From assembly GCA_027382625.1 (NCBI GenBank), contig JAJKFJ010008654.1, positions 1 to 15,368 on the forward strand: a DNA stretch of 15,368 bases. The letters are read 5' to 3'. The notes under the pieces are model-generated. The model made no database searches. It was not told the DNA's origin and was given only the letters and a program-made list of their open reading frames with translations. Origin of the DNA: Tetmemena sp. SeJ-2015 (Eukaryota > Ciliophora > Spirotrichea > Sporadotrichida > Oxytrichidae). Position numbers and translations under genes: made by a program. Of this stretch, positions 8,601 through 14,398 are shown one piece after another. Within the stretch, counting starts at the first letter, position 1. Each line of letters starts with the position of its first letter.

Positions 8601-10390
8601 ATTATAATTGTATACTGAATCAAATGGTCTGATAATTATGTAATACAGTACACTTCAAATGCCACTCATTTCTTCCATTTTAAATTTTCTATATTTAATT
8701 TACTTCTCTTTCTTATTAAATTGTCAGCTATATTTGAGATAAGAATTTGTTTGGAGAATACACTGATTATGTTAATACTCTAATTGACAGTGAAATTTAT
8801 ATTTAATTTAATTCGAGATCTAAATCAACTTAAATCAGATCTAAAAAAATGATAATGCTCAGAATTTTAATAAAAATGAATATTAATTAAAAAAAATACA
8901 TTAATAGAAAGTTTTAACTTGCAAATATTAAATTTATTGATTCACGATTTTCATCAGCTTTTTCAATAGCCATTAAAAGTTTAATTTAAATATTTTTATG
9001 TTTTTCTGATCACTCTTCATCTGTGATAATTATTCGGCTTAAACTATTAATTCTAAAATTAATCTCTAATTACACTTTTGTTTAATTTTTCTTAAATTAA
9101 CTCTTCTCGTGTAGTTGAAAGGTTATAAAAAAATAGAATTTTATAATCTACAAAATAATACATTTATTTTTAATTTGATAAAATTAAATTGTCTAATTGA
9201 CATTTCTTAAATCTAATGCAATTTAATTTTAACTTAACTCTCTAATCTAATTAATTCTCAGATATAATAAAGAATTATGAAAATAAGCATATTATAGTAA
9301 GAAATTTAAATAAAATCGGTGATTTGGTAAAATAATAAATGGCTTCTAAAACTTCGTTGCAGTTGAAATCACAGATTCACCACCTCATCTACAACTTGTA
9401 ACATATCTTATTTAAAATTATCAGTTACATCTTTAATAATCTCACATAATTTTCATTTGCGAGATATGATTTGCACAGCTTCATAATTTTGAATTATTAT
9501 CCATCTTCAACTTTTGTCGCTTATATCTCTTTACTGAGCACTCTCACACAAAAGATGCAGGGATGAAAAGTTCTAAGAAATTATAAGCTCAATCAAATGG
9601 TATAGGAATAATTTAAATTGTACAATCTTCAACTGTCACTCATTTATATTCCATTTTAATTTAATATCGAATTTATATATCTTTTTTTATTAAATTTTCA
9701 ATTATATGGCTATAATTTTCAATCTATCACACCTCAATTAAATTGTTTAACTAATAGTTTAAAAATAGTTACCATCCCATAATAAGTTTAGTCTAACTGA
9801 TCTTAGCAATGAAGATTCACTCTAAATTCTATATTTATTAAAATATGTGAGCTCAAAATCTTTAAAAAAAAGTTGATTTCCATATACTATGTCTTATCTA
9901 ATAATTTTATATAATACATATTTTCTGTAAATCTTTGATTATAAATATCTAAAAGAAATAAAAGAATGCAACAGCCAGATACTTCACAAAGATTTTATCG
10001 CCATCCTTCAAAAAGTAAAAGTTAGATTTGGTGAAATTGCTAAAAATAAAAATTTACTTAATATTGAAAATTATTTAATGAAAAATCAGCCTCAAGAAAC
10101 TCAAGTAATCTATTGTGAAGATAATTTAGTTTAAAAATTAAGAAAAATTTAATTAAACAAAAAAATAAATGAGGAGGTGTGGGCTGATGGACATTGAATT
10201 CAAATCAAGTAGACTAATTTATCCTGTTCAATATATTATTAAATTTGAAAGTGATCTTTTTCTTACTCCATAACAATTTGATTTTCCAAAAATATTGACA
10301 TTAAATTTATGAACCAAGATCTATGGATATTTTAATAAGCTTCTATCGAATTTAATTCTATAAAATTCAAAGAGAGCAGTTATAAATTTT
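5595..10390 (+). CDS. RING/B-box (TRIM-like) zinc-finger protein gene, interrupted by germline-specific blocks
   Basis: Six coding segments in the same order and strand give one continuous protein when the intervening DNA is left out between short direct repeats. Domain order is: a short N-terminal tail, a RING-type finger whose first Cys pair lies in segment 1 and whose remaining ligands lie in segment 2, a B-box in segment 3, then a Lys/Glu/Asn-rich region in segments 4-6. RING plus B-box plus helical region is the TRIM-like arrangement, and members of that family are commonly E3 ubiquitin ligases; ligase activity here is inference. Intervening blocks are about 1.3 kb, 98 bp, 2451 bp and possibly 16 bp and 2 bp. 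The C-terminus is not resolved: the last frame meets TGA at 10408-10410, inside the left arm of the inverted repeat. Segments 1-3 are well supported, 4 reasonably, 5 and 6 weakly. Confidence 0.75.
5699..7017 (+). other. Intervening germline block 1 (putative IES, ~1.3 kb)
   Basis: This AT-rich stretch separates the two halves of the RING finger. It is flanked by the direct repeat AAATA (5694-5698 and 7013-7017); removing 1319 bp restores the frame. The alternative repeat AATAAAT (5724-5730 and 7010-7016) removes 1286 bp and also restores it. It contains one complete ~420-bp repeat element at 6516-6938. No GT-AG pair is needed to explain it, and its size is far beyond typical ciliate introns. 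Confidence 0.65.
6516..6938 (+). mobile_element. ~420-bp TIR element, copy A
   Basis: One of three same-orientation copies of similar length (423, 424 and 418 bp). It begins ACTATAGTTGGAATTTTAATT and ends with TTTATTAAATTCTCGGC; the reverse complement of the end (GCCGAGAATTTAATAAA) resembles the start of copy B, giving imperfect terminal inverted repeats of about 20 bp. Shared internal boxes include CAGATTTACCCCCTGATCTG, GAGATATGATTCACGCA, a TCATCTTCATCATCATC run, CACAAAAGTTGCAAGGAT and TCAACTGTCACTCATTTC. No transposase frame is present, so it looks like a non-autonomous MITE-like element. Confidence 0.75.
7010..7260 (+). CDS. Segment 2 (second half of RING finger plus linker)
   Basis: The frame reads RQPIYVDCEHEICLKCYES and continues to FKCKYPNC. 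The pattern C-x-H-x2-C-x2-C followed by a final Cys pair is the second half of a RING-type finger; the first Cys pair is in segment 1. A charged linker follows (EEIEIRKKPLVQKKLL, then DEDD and a Lys-rich stretch). Without removal of the next block the frame would end at TGA 7283-7285, before any B-box. Three in-frame TAA codons are read as Gln or lie past the border. Confidence 0.85.
7261..7358 (+). other. Intervening germline block 2 (putative 98-bp IES)
   Basis: AT-rich 98-bp block bounded by TATTT at 7256-7260 and again at 7354-7358. Leaving it out joins the linker of segment 2 (LLNKEY) in frame to FESSLLVNC at the start of the B-box. Length 98 is not a multiple of three, and it is the only repeat pair I found here that restores the frame. 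It lacks a clean GT-AG structure. Confidence 0.65.
7354..7513 (+). CDS. Segment 3 (B-box zinc finger)
   Basis: The frame contains CQNHEFIEARHFCPIC, then CQVC and KHLH, which is the complete B-box type 2 ligand set C-x2-H-x8-C-x2-C-x4-C-x2-C-x4-H-x-H. The B-box binds two zinc ions and in TRIM-like proteins follows the RING finger, as here. After the finger the frame reads FPSEACTMDK with in-frame TAA codons and would stop at TGA 7549-7551 unless the next block is removed. Confidence 0.87.
7567..8170 (+). other. GC-richer patch with overlapping open frames inside block 3
   Basis: Between about 7588 and 7950 the base composition rises. Two overlapping frames are open: one to a TGA at 7750-7752 with a basic stretch (RSKPRLQVTPTRNKLLRIRD), and one from about 7707 to a TGA near 8168 that includes GNQLTKDESENNQIILEQIN. 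A perfect 16-bp palindrome ATCGTGGCGCCACGAT lies at 7591-7606. I recognise no protein. It might be remnant coding DNA of a mobile element or of an unrelated gene carried in eliminated sequence. Confidence 0.35.
8311..8734 (+). mobile_element. ~420-bp TIR element, copy B
   Basis: Starts ATATTATAGTTGAGAATTAA and ends TATTAAATTGTCAGCTATATT. The reverse complement of the end (ATAGCTGACAATTTAAT) matches the start (ATAGTTGAGAATTAAAT) at 14 of 17 positions, the clearest terminal inverted repeat of the three copies. The flanking ATATT on both sides may include a TA-type target duplication, but low complexity prevents a firm call. It shares the internal boxes of copy A, for example CACCCCTGATCTGCAGCTTG and CACACAAAAGTTAAAAGGGTAA. 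Confidence 0.78.
9291..9708 (+). mobile_element. ~420-bp TIR element, copy C
   Basis: Starts ATTATAGTAAGAAATTTAAA and ends TTTATTAAATTTTCAATTATAT; the reversed end (TTGAAAATTTAATAAA) pairs with the start region. Shared boxes with A and B include GGTAAAATAATAAATGG, CAGATTCACCACCTCATCT, CACACAAAAGATGCAGGGAT and TCAACTGTCACTCATTT. It lies about 250 bp before segment 4 of the zinc-finger gene and, like the others, encodes no evident protein. Confidence 0.75.
9960..10175 (+). CDS. Segment 4 (Lys-rich, helical region after B-box)
   Basis: The frame is open from 9877 to TGA 10195-10197, with clear coding composition from about 9940. It reads ECNSQILHKDFIAILQKVK, then FGEIAKNKNLLNIENYLMKN and a Gln/Glu-rich piece ending LRKIQLNKKINEE. 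Alternating hydrophobic and charged residues suggest helices or a coiled coil, as expected after a B-box. In-frame TAA occurs as Gln. Membership in the zinc-finger gene rests on frame-compatible joining and order, not on recognised homology. Confidence 0.62.
10176..10191 (+). other. Possible 16-bp intervening block
   Basis: The coding frame shifts here. GGA at 10173-10175 repeats at 10189-10191; leaving out 16 bp gives KKINEDIEFKSSRL, a smooth continuation. The block (GGTGTGGGCTGATGGA) is GC-rich, unlike the other intervening blocks. It could equally be a frameshift in a decayed copy. Confidence 0.35.
10189..10285 (+). CDS. Segment 5 (C-terminal region)
   Basis: The frame reads DIEFKSSRLIYPVQYIIKFE, then SDLFLTPQQFDF, with a TAA read as Gln, and would stop at TGA 10310-10312. 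Coding composition then moves to another frame near 10283, where TTTT in GATTTTCC could hide a two-base tandem repeat. No domain is recognised. Beta-strand-like alternation suggests a small folded domain following the helical region. Confidence 0.5.
10283..10390 (+). CDS. Segment 6 (C-terminal region, uncertain end)
   Basis: In the next frame the sequence reads KNIDIKFMNQDLWIFQQASI, then EFNSIKFKESSYKF, with several TAA codons as Gln, reaching TGA 10408-10410. The natural coding composition fades near 10390, just before the inverted repeat begins at 10404. The real C-terminus may lie in another segment. An overlapping frame (10313 onward) is also open but has weaker codon character. Confidence 0.42.
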
Positions 10391-10403
10391 AAAAATAATT
10401 ATA

Positions 10404-10649
10404 ATATTGAAGTCGTCAGGGTGAAGCTAAAAAATAAGATCAAAACTGATGCAAGGAAGGGGAGGTCTGGTGACTGTTTTTTTTTAAAAAGTGATATATA
10501 TGATAAATTTTAAATAAACAATGGCAGGTGAAGACACAGACTACAAGCATATCTACAACAAGTTCAACTTCCAGGCCACCACCTCACGCCACCAGCTAAT
10601 CCACCACTGCGCTCACCAACGCCAACAGCCTCCTCGACCTCAAGGTCAA
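10404..10649 (+). repeat. Left arm of near-perfect inverted repeat
   Basis: 246 bp whose reverse complement is found at 10788-11034, differing only by one A in a T9/A-run. It contains, in order, a frame reading EVVRVKLKNKIKTDARKGRS, an AT-rich leader, an ATG at 10521 and a GC-rich coding-like stretch. The arm ends at GGTCAA. Confidence 0.95.
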
Positions 10650-10655
10650 CTTTGA
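10521..10655 (+). CDS. Duplicated 5' coding start in left arm
   Basis: ATG at 10521 follows an AAATAAACA leader and opens MAGEDTDYKHIYNKFNFQ, then a His/Gln/Pro-rich stretch to TGA 10653-10655. The first 18 codons look like genuine protein; the later part is equally plausible in other frames. The third frame is open from 10532 through the arm and the whole spacer to TGA 10778-10780, with a Ser/Thr/Pro-rich stretch followed by NAVIQLRLREIVGSDNDVSK and a basic tail. I cannot tell whether these are one gene with a frame-shifting block or separate pieces. The protein is not recognised. Confidence 0.5.
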   Translation: MAGEDTDYKHIYNKFNFQATTSRHQLIHHCAHQRQQPPRPQGQL

Positions 10656-10787
10656 ACTTGCTGTAAAGTTCAAACGCAGTAATCCAACTTAGATTGAGAG
10701 AAATAGTTGGTTCAGATAATGATGTCTCTAAAACAAGGGTAAAACAAAAGCGAAGCTACCATCTGTACGATTATGACTGAAACTGCT
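10650..10787 (+). CDS. Spacer of the inverted repeat, coding-like
   Basis: 138 bp between the arms. The plus-strand frame containing 10532 stays open across it (SSNAVIQLRLREIVGSDNDV, then KTRVKQKRSYHLYDYD) and stops at TGA 10778-10780, eight bases before the right arm. Codon composition is protein-like, so the left arm with the spacer, not the right arm, may be the original gene end. Confidence 0.42.
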
Positions 10788-11034
10788 TTGACCTTGAGGT
10801 CGAGGAGGCTGTTGGCGTTGGTGAGCGCAGTGGTGGATTAGCTGGTGGCGTGAGGTGGTGGCCTGGAAGTTGAACTTGTTGTAGATGTGCTTGTAGTCTG
10901 TGTCTTCACCTGCCATTGTTTATTTAAAATTTATCATATATATCACTTTTTTAAAAAAAAACAGTCACCAGACCTCCCCTTCCTTGCATCAGTTTTGATC
11001 TTATTTTTTAGCTTCACCCTGACGACTTCAATAT
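10788..11034 (-). repeat. Right arm of near-perfect inverted repeat
   Basis: 247-bp reverse complement of 10404-10649. On the minus strand it carries the same ATG (10916-10914) and the same first 43 codons, then runs into the spacer with a different tail. The minus frame continues through the spacer into the antisense of the left arm, which is a by-product of the palindrome. Confidence 0.95.
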
Positions 11035-11229
11035 ACGATAATAAATTCGAATTTAAAATTCATTTCATATTCTTTATTTTAACTCAATTTACTTATCTCT
11101 CATATATGATAAAATTATTTATTGTCATATCTTGAAGTATAAGAAAAATAATTTTTATTTTATTTTTTAATAAATCTTGACTAATTTATTGAAATATAAT
11201 TTATCTTAAATTTTTCCTCCAATTAATTT

Positions 11230-11530
11230 TCAATAAGAATTCATTATAGGTTTAGATTTAATTAAAAAGAGTTTTTAATTTGTAAAATTTATCTTGAAAC
11301 TTTTTAAAACTAAAATTATGATATTGAACTGCCACTTTATTTGTGGTCTTTAGCTTATTGGGTTTTAAATTTGAGCTAGTTCATTTTTCTCTTAATAATA
11401 TTTACTCAGCTTATCAGCCTCAAAGAAAATAACCTAATTATAGATTCAACAAGTTTACTGTACAAATACATCTTAAATAAAAAATCAAAATGTCTAGGAA
11501 ATTTAAAACTAAAAATAATTTTTTTTATTC
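11230..11530 (-). CDS. Coding-like minus-strand segment, unrecognised
   Basis: On the minus strand the frame from 11445 to TGA 11232-11230 reads VIFFEADKLSKYYQEKNELA, then QIQNPISQRPQIKWQF, which is strongly protein-like with several TAA codons as Gln. Upstream (about 11530-11450) another frame reads FKFPRHFDFLFKMYLYSKLV. The two could be joined across a frame-shifting block or intron near 11445. The VIFFEADKLS stretch resembles a Walker B context of AAA+ ATPases, but no Walker A is visible, so no function is proposed. Confidence 0.42.
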
Positions 11531-11774
11531 TTAAAATTTATCATCTTATTTTTTTAAACTATACAATTTATACTTTCTATTAATTTTCATCTATAATATA
11601 ACAGAAATAGAAAGAATCCTATAATAAGAACTAACATAGACTAAAATATATAGCACTATAAAACTTTTATGAAACTATTGTCACTAAATAAAAAATAATA
11701 TAATAAATTTCATTTTAAAAAATAATCATAAAACTTAAATTAATTTTTTAAAACTTATTAATTAATCTTATCAA
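11531..11774. other. AT-rich spacer
   Basis: AT-rich sequence with long A/T runs; no supportable feature. Confidence 0.55.
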
Positions 11775-12180
11775 ATCTTATAGAGTATGATCATCATCAA
11801 TTGTGAAAATGGTATAAACGAAATCAACGACAGGACTTACCTTGAATATTTTCACTGACCTGTACTAGGAGTAGTAGAGCGAGTAAGTGAGATTTTAATT
11901 AGAACCCCAATCACTGATCATATTTTAAAATAATCACAAGCTGCTCAAATGTCTTAAATTTTAATTCATCACCTTTTAATTGTAGATGCCTGCCACCTCG
12001 ACTTAGAATAATTAAATCTCTAAAATTTCTAAAATTGCTATAACTTTCAAAATGGAGTAGTTTTTCACTTTTTGTTAAACTTCTTCTCTATTCTGTCTTT
12101 TCCTTTCATGAGTTCTATAATTTCCATGAATTTAGATATCTGCAATCACCCTAATCTACGACAATCATACTCTATAAGAT
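11775..12180. repeat. 17-bp inverted repeats bracketing a coding-like block
   Basis: ATCTTATAGAGTATGAT at 11775-11791 is perfectly complementary to 12164-12180. The 372 bp between them include minus-strand coding-like sequence. Confidence 0.85.
11800..12150 (-). CDS. Coding-like minus-strand segment with frame breaks
   Basis: Reading minus, one frame gives SKFMEIIELMKGKDRIEKKF and stops; another continues FRDLIILSRGGRHLQLKGDE, then LKFKTFEQLVIILKYDQ to a TGA at about 11916. Further on, a strong splice-donor-like GGTAAGTCC follows SENIQ (near 11840). The pieces look like parts of one gene interrupted by short blocks or introns, but I could not find a unique joining. No family is recognised. 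Confidence 0.4.
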
Positions 12181-12221
12181 GAGTTCCTTCAAAACAATCA
12201 TCAACAGTTATATTTCCTTGA

Positions 12222-12803
12222 TATATTTTAGAGTTAAAAAAAAACAATTTGTATTAAAAAAATAATTGCTAGTCTTCTTTAATTTTAATAAATCAAGAAT
12301 TTGAAGGAGATAATTTAACTTCGGGAATAAATAAACTATTATCTAGTGTATAATCTTCATTAATTCTCTTATCAGCCCATGCCATCACTCTTCAGGCCGA
12401 GAAGAAACCCTTCCATAATCACTTTATATTAAAGTTCAGGGTTAAAGTGGACTAGAATTTACTGACTCATTAAAAAGCTCTTAAAATAAATCTCTTCCAT
12501 CTTGTAAAATAAAAAACCATTCAACCAAAAATAAAATAAGTAAATTTAGAAGAAATATAATTTGATAAAGACCTTCTAGCCAGATTTTTTAAACTCCTCG
12601 GTGAAAGTTTCACCTTCAAATTACAATATGCTATAAGTTGCCAGATGTTAAACACTATGTTTTCTCACATAATTAGTTAACTAGGAATCAATTCGATAGT
12701 ATTACATAACTCGCGATTGATATTAGGAAAAGGTGGGACTATTGTTTATTGCTCAATTGTGTTATTTTATTTGAATTTATTAACTGCAGAGATTCGAACT
12801 TGA
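12222..12803 (+). CDS. Long plus-strand open frame, unrecognised
   Basis: Open for 193 codons to TGA 12801-12803. From about 12291 the reading is protein-like: EFEGDNLTSGINKLLSSVQ, then AITLQAEKKPFHNHFILKF, a Lys/Gln-rich middle, and a hydrophobic C-terminal part with LGKGGTIVYCSIVLFYLNLL that could be a membrane segment. There is no ATG at the start of the coding-like part, so it may be an internal or 3' segment. It ends 15 bp from the stop of the minus-strand gene at 12819, giving a convergent layout. Chance openness cannot be excluded. Confidence 0.35.
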
Positions 12804-12818
12804 TTCCTATTCTTTTCA

Positions 12819-13437
12819 TCAAGATAGAAATAATAATTATTCTAAAAATGAAATTTTAACTTAGGAAATTATATTTTAGTTTATTTTATATAAATGTTTT
12901 ATTTTTATTGTAGGGAACTTCCTGCTAAAGAGTAGTTGAAAAATTTAGTGGTAGTGTTTTATTGAGTCTATTGAAGATTTGAATTAGTCACCACCTTCAT
13001 CTGCACTTGAGTTGCCAAAGCTCTTAGAGTCAAGCTACTCTGAATGTGTTTGCTTAATTCTCCATCTCTTCCCTTTAGGAGTTCTAGCGTTCTTTGCATC
13101 TTTAGTCTTCTGGTCACATGCTATTATTTATATTCCTAACACTTAATTCATTAATGGATTTATGAATTTTACTTACAATCAATGCCAATTCGCTGATGAG
13201 GAGTCAATTCATGTTCTTTAATGGCTTGGACTGTCTACTTGGTCCATTAAAATGAAACATGCCAAAAATAATTTAATAAACAGACATATAATCTACTTCA
13301 GCAGGATACCAATTTATATTTCATTTTTACTACCTCCTTGATTTGAACAATATTTAAATTCTTTACTATTGTCAATTGGCACCAGGACTCCTCCAGTCAC
13401 TTTCTTTAAAATTACATTTTATAGTTCTTACCCTCAT
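12819..13437 (-). CDS. Small intron-containing gene, unknown basic protein
   Basis: Four exons on the minus strand (13437-13432, 13403-13310, 13230-13177, 13120-12819) join across GT-AG introns of 28, 79 and 56 nt into a 151-residue frame ending in TGA. The third intron is the clearest (GTAAGT...AATAG). Spliced order: MRKVTGGVLVPIDNSKEF, a small polar region, VQAIKEHELTPHQRIGID, then a strongly basic stretch with KNARTPKGKRWRIKQ, an acidic/Ser patch, and a weak AT-driven tail. The basic, polar composition suggests a nucleic-acid-associated protein, which is inference only. The first intron is very short, so the start is the least certain part. The blocks could alternatively be small IESs, but no pointer-like repeats flank them. 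Confidence 0.5.
13121..13176 (-). other. Putative 56-nt GT-AG intron
   Basis: GTAAGT donor at 13176-13171 and AATAATAG acceptor at 13121, more than 80% A+T. Removing it keeps the frame from RIGID into SCDQKTKDAK. Confidence 0.55.
13231..13309 (-). other. Putative 79-nt GT-AG intron
   Basis: GTATCC donor at 13309 and TAGACAG acceptor ending at 13231, with a T-rich stretch before the acceptor. Removal joins NEIQI to VQAIKEHE in frame. Confidence 0.45.
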
Positions 13438-13638
13438 AACCTAATCATATTTTAGCAAAATATACTAAATTAATTTTCCCTTAGTTTAAATTTAATAATT
13501 GCTATTGATTTTTTTAAAAAAAATAAGTCGATAAGATCTGTATTTTAATAAATAAAATTTCATTTTAATTTCAAAAAATAAAGTATCATATTTGAAGAAG
13601 AATTGAAGAATTTAGGGAGAATGAAATTTCAAATTATT
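13438..13638. other. AT-rich spacer, 5' flank of the small minus-strand gene
   Basis: AT-rich; contains GTATCATATTTGAA (13583-13596), which recurs in direct orientation at 14070-14083. No gene seen. Confidence 0.5.
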
Positions 13639-14068
13639 AAATCTTTCTATTACTTACTACTATATATATAGGGCAGTCTTTCAGTTTCCTGTGTTTATAT
13701 TAATCATAAAATATAGACTCACTAAATGAGTAAACTTTAAATCTCCTCTGAAGTCAGTTGTGCTGTGTACGGCTCTTGCCAACTGTCCTTCCTAATTCTA
13801 AGTAGCTCTGCTACTCGCTCTGATGCGGGGAGGAGGACTCCACCTCTGCTCAAATCTTCCCTTCCCGAAGGAGGGTCTTCCTTCACTGGTTCTCGCTCAG
13901 AGTGCTGGTGAGCGACCAGCTGCAAGGAGCTGGAGGAATGGGCTCTCAGCCTTTTGAACCGCCTAGTACTATTGAGGTCTTGAAGTCTTGCCCGCTCTTG
14001 ATCTATTAGAATCATCTAAACATGGTTGTTTCATTCCGCCACTTTAGTAGTTAGTAATAGAAAGATTT
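13639..14068. repeat. 24-bp inverted repeats bracketing a GC-rich coding block
   Basis: 13639-13662 (AAATCTTTCTATTACTTACT then ACTA) is the reverse complement of 14045-14068 with one mismatch; similarity extends outward to about 35 bp with gaps (TTCAAAT...). The GC-rich minus-strand coding block lies between the arms. Confidence 0.88.
13719..14030 (-). CDS. GC-rich coding block, C-terminus of an unknown protein
   Basis: The minus-strand frame between TGA 14033-14031 and TGA 13721-13719 reads through a TAA and TAGs as Gln. GC-rich coding composition spans about 13740-14015: MILIDQERARLQDLNSTRRF, a basic/Ser stretch, EREPVKEDPPSGREDLSRGG, then VAELLRIRKDSWQEPYTAQL and the end LTSEEIQSLLIQ. It is polar, charged and probably helical or disordered. 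Its G+C matches the helicase gene to the right and contrasts with its flanks, so it may be a segment of a gene of the same compositional class. The helicase itself already has its own stop at 14399. The ATG at 14015 may be internal. Confidence 0.55.
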
Positions 14069-14082
14069 TGTATCATATTTGA

Positions 14083-14211
14083 ATAGTGGATTAGGAAGTA
14101 ATGAAGAGTGGAGAATCTTTGGTAAAGAGCTAGTTCAGTAATTGGAATGAGATATCTTTTACACTTGTGCACTAGGCTTCTGTGAATGGGTTTGATATAG
14201 GGAGGATATGA
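14083..14211 (+). CDS. Low-confidence short open frame
   Basis: Frame from 14083 to TGA 14209-14211 reads MKSGESLVKSQFSNWNEISF, then TLVHQASVNGFDIGRI with two TAG codons as Gln. Composition is protein-like, but a second frame in the same place is also reasonable. It might be a single coding segment. Confidence 0.25.
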
Positions 14212-14398
14212 TTAATGAATATTCTATCACAGATACACGATAATTTAAAAAAAGTGACTCATACTTAGTTAATAATATTTTCAATTAGTAGAATTTTTAT
14301 GAAATTTGAGAACTAATTATTTTTGCGAAATCTAAAGTCCGATTGCTCGGCTCATCTTGTATTTGTTTAGCACTCAAAAATTATCACAACATTACCTT
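14212..14398. other. 3' flank of the helicase gene
   Basis: AT-rich sequence after the helicase stop, presumably containing its 3' untranslated region. No poly(A) or telomere-addition signal is recognised. Confidence 0.5.

Larger units (their letters stand above)
7514..9964 (+). other. Intervening germline block 3 (putative IES, 2451 bp)
   Basis: AAAAG at 7509-7513 recurs at 9960-9964; leaving out 2451 bp joins MDKQK of segment 3 in frame to ECNSQILHKDF of segment 4. Other longer repeats in the area are out of frame. The block holds a GC-richer open patch (7567-8170) and two copies of the ~420-bp element (B and C). Its first 60 bases also resemble the sequence just left of segment 4, at a constant offset of 2371. 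The border is a best guess. Confidence 0.5.

Noticed and set aside
10599..10916. Long minus-strand frame running from the right-arm ATG through the spacer into the left arm
   Set aside because: Its second half is the antisense of the left arm and is open only because of the palindrome.
10887..11135. 82-codon plus-strand frame over the right arm of the inverted repeat
   Set aside because: It is the antisense shadow of the duplicated gene start and AT-rich flank, with hydrophobic content driven by poly-T runs.
13170..13230. Resemblance of HELTPHQRIGI to the HHQRIGLKYF stretch of DNA polymerase beta
   Set aside because: Only about six residues match and none of the following family-specific residues are present after splicing.
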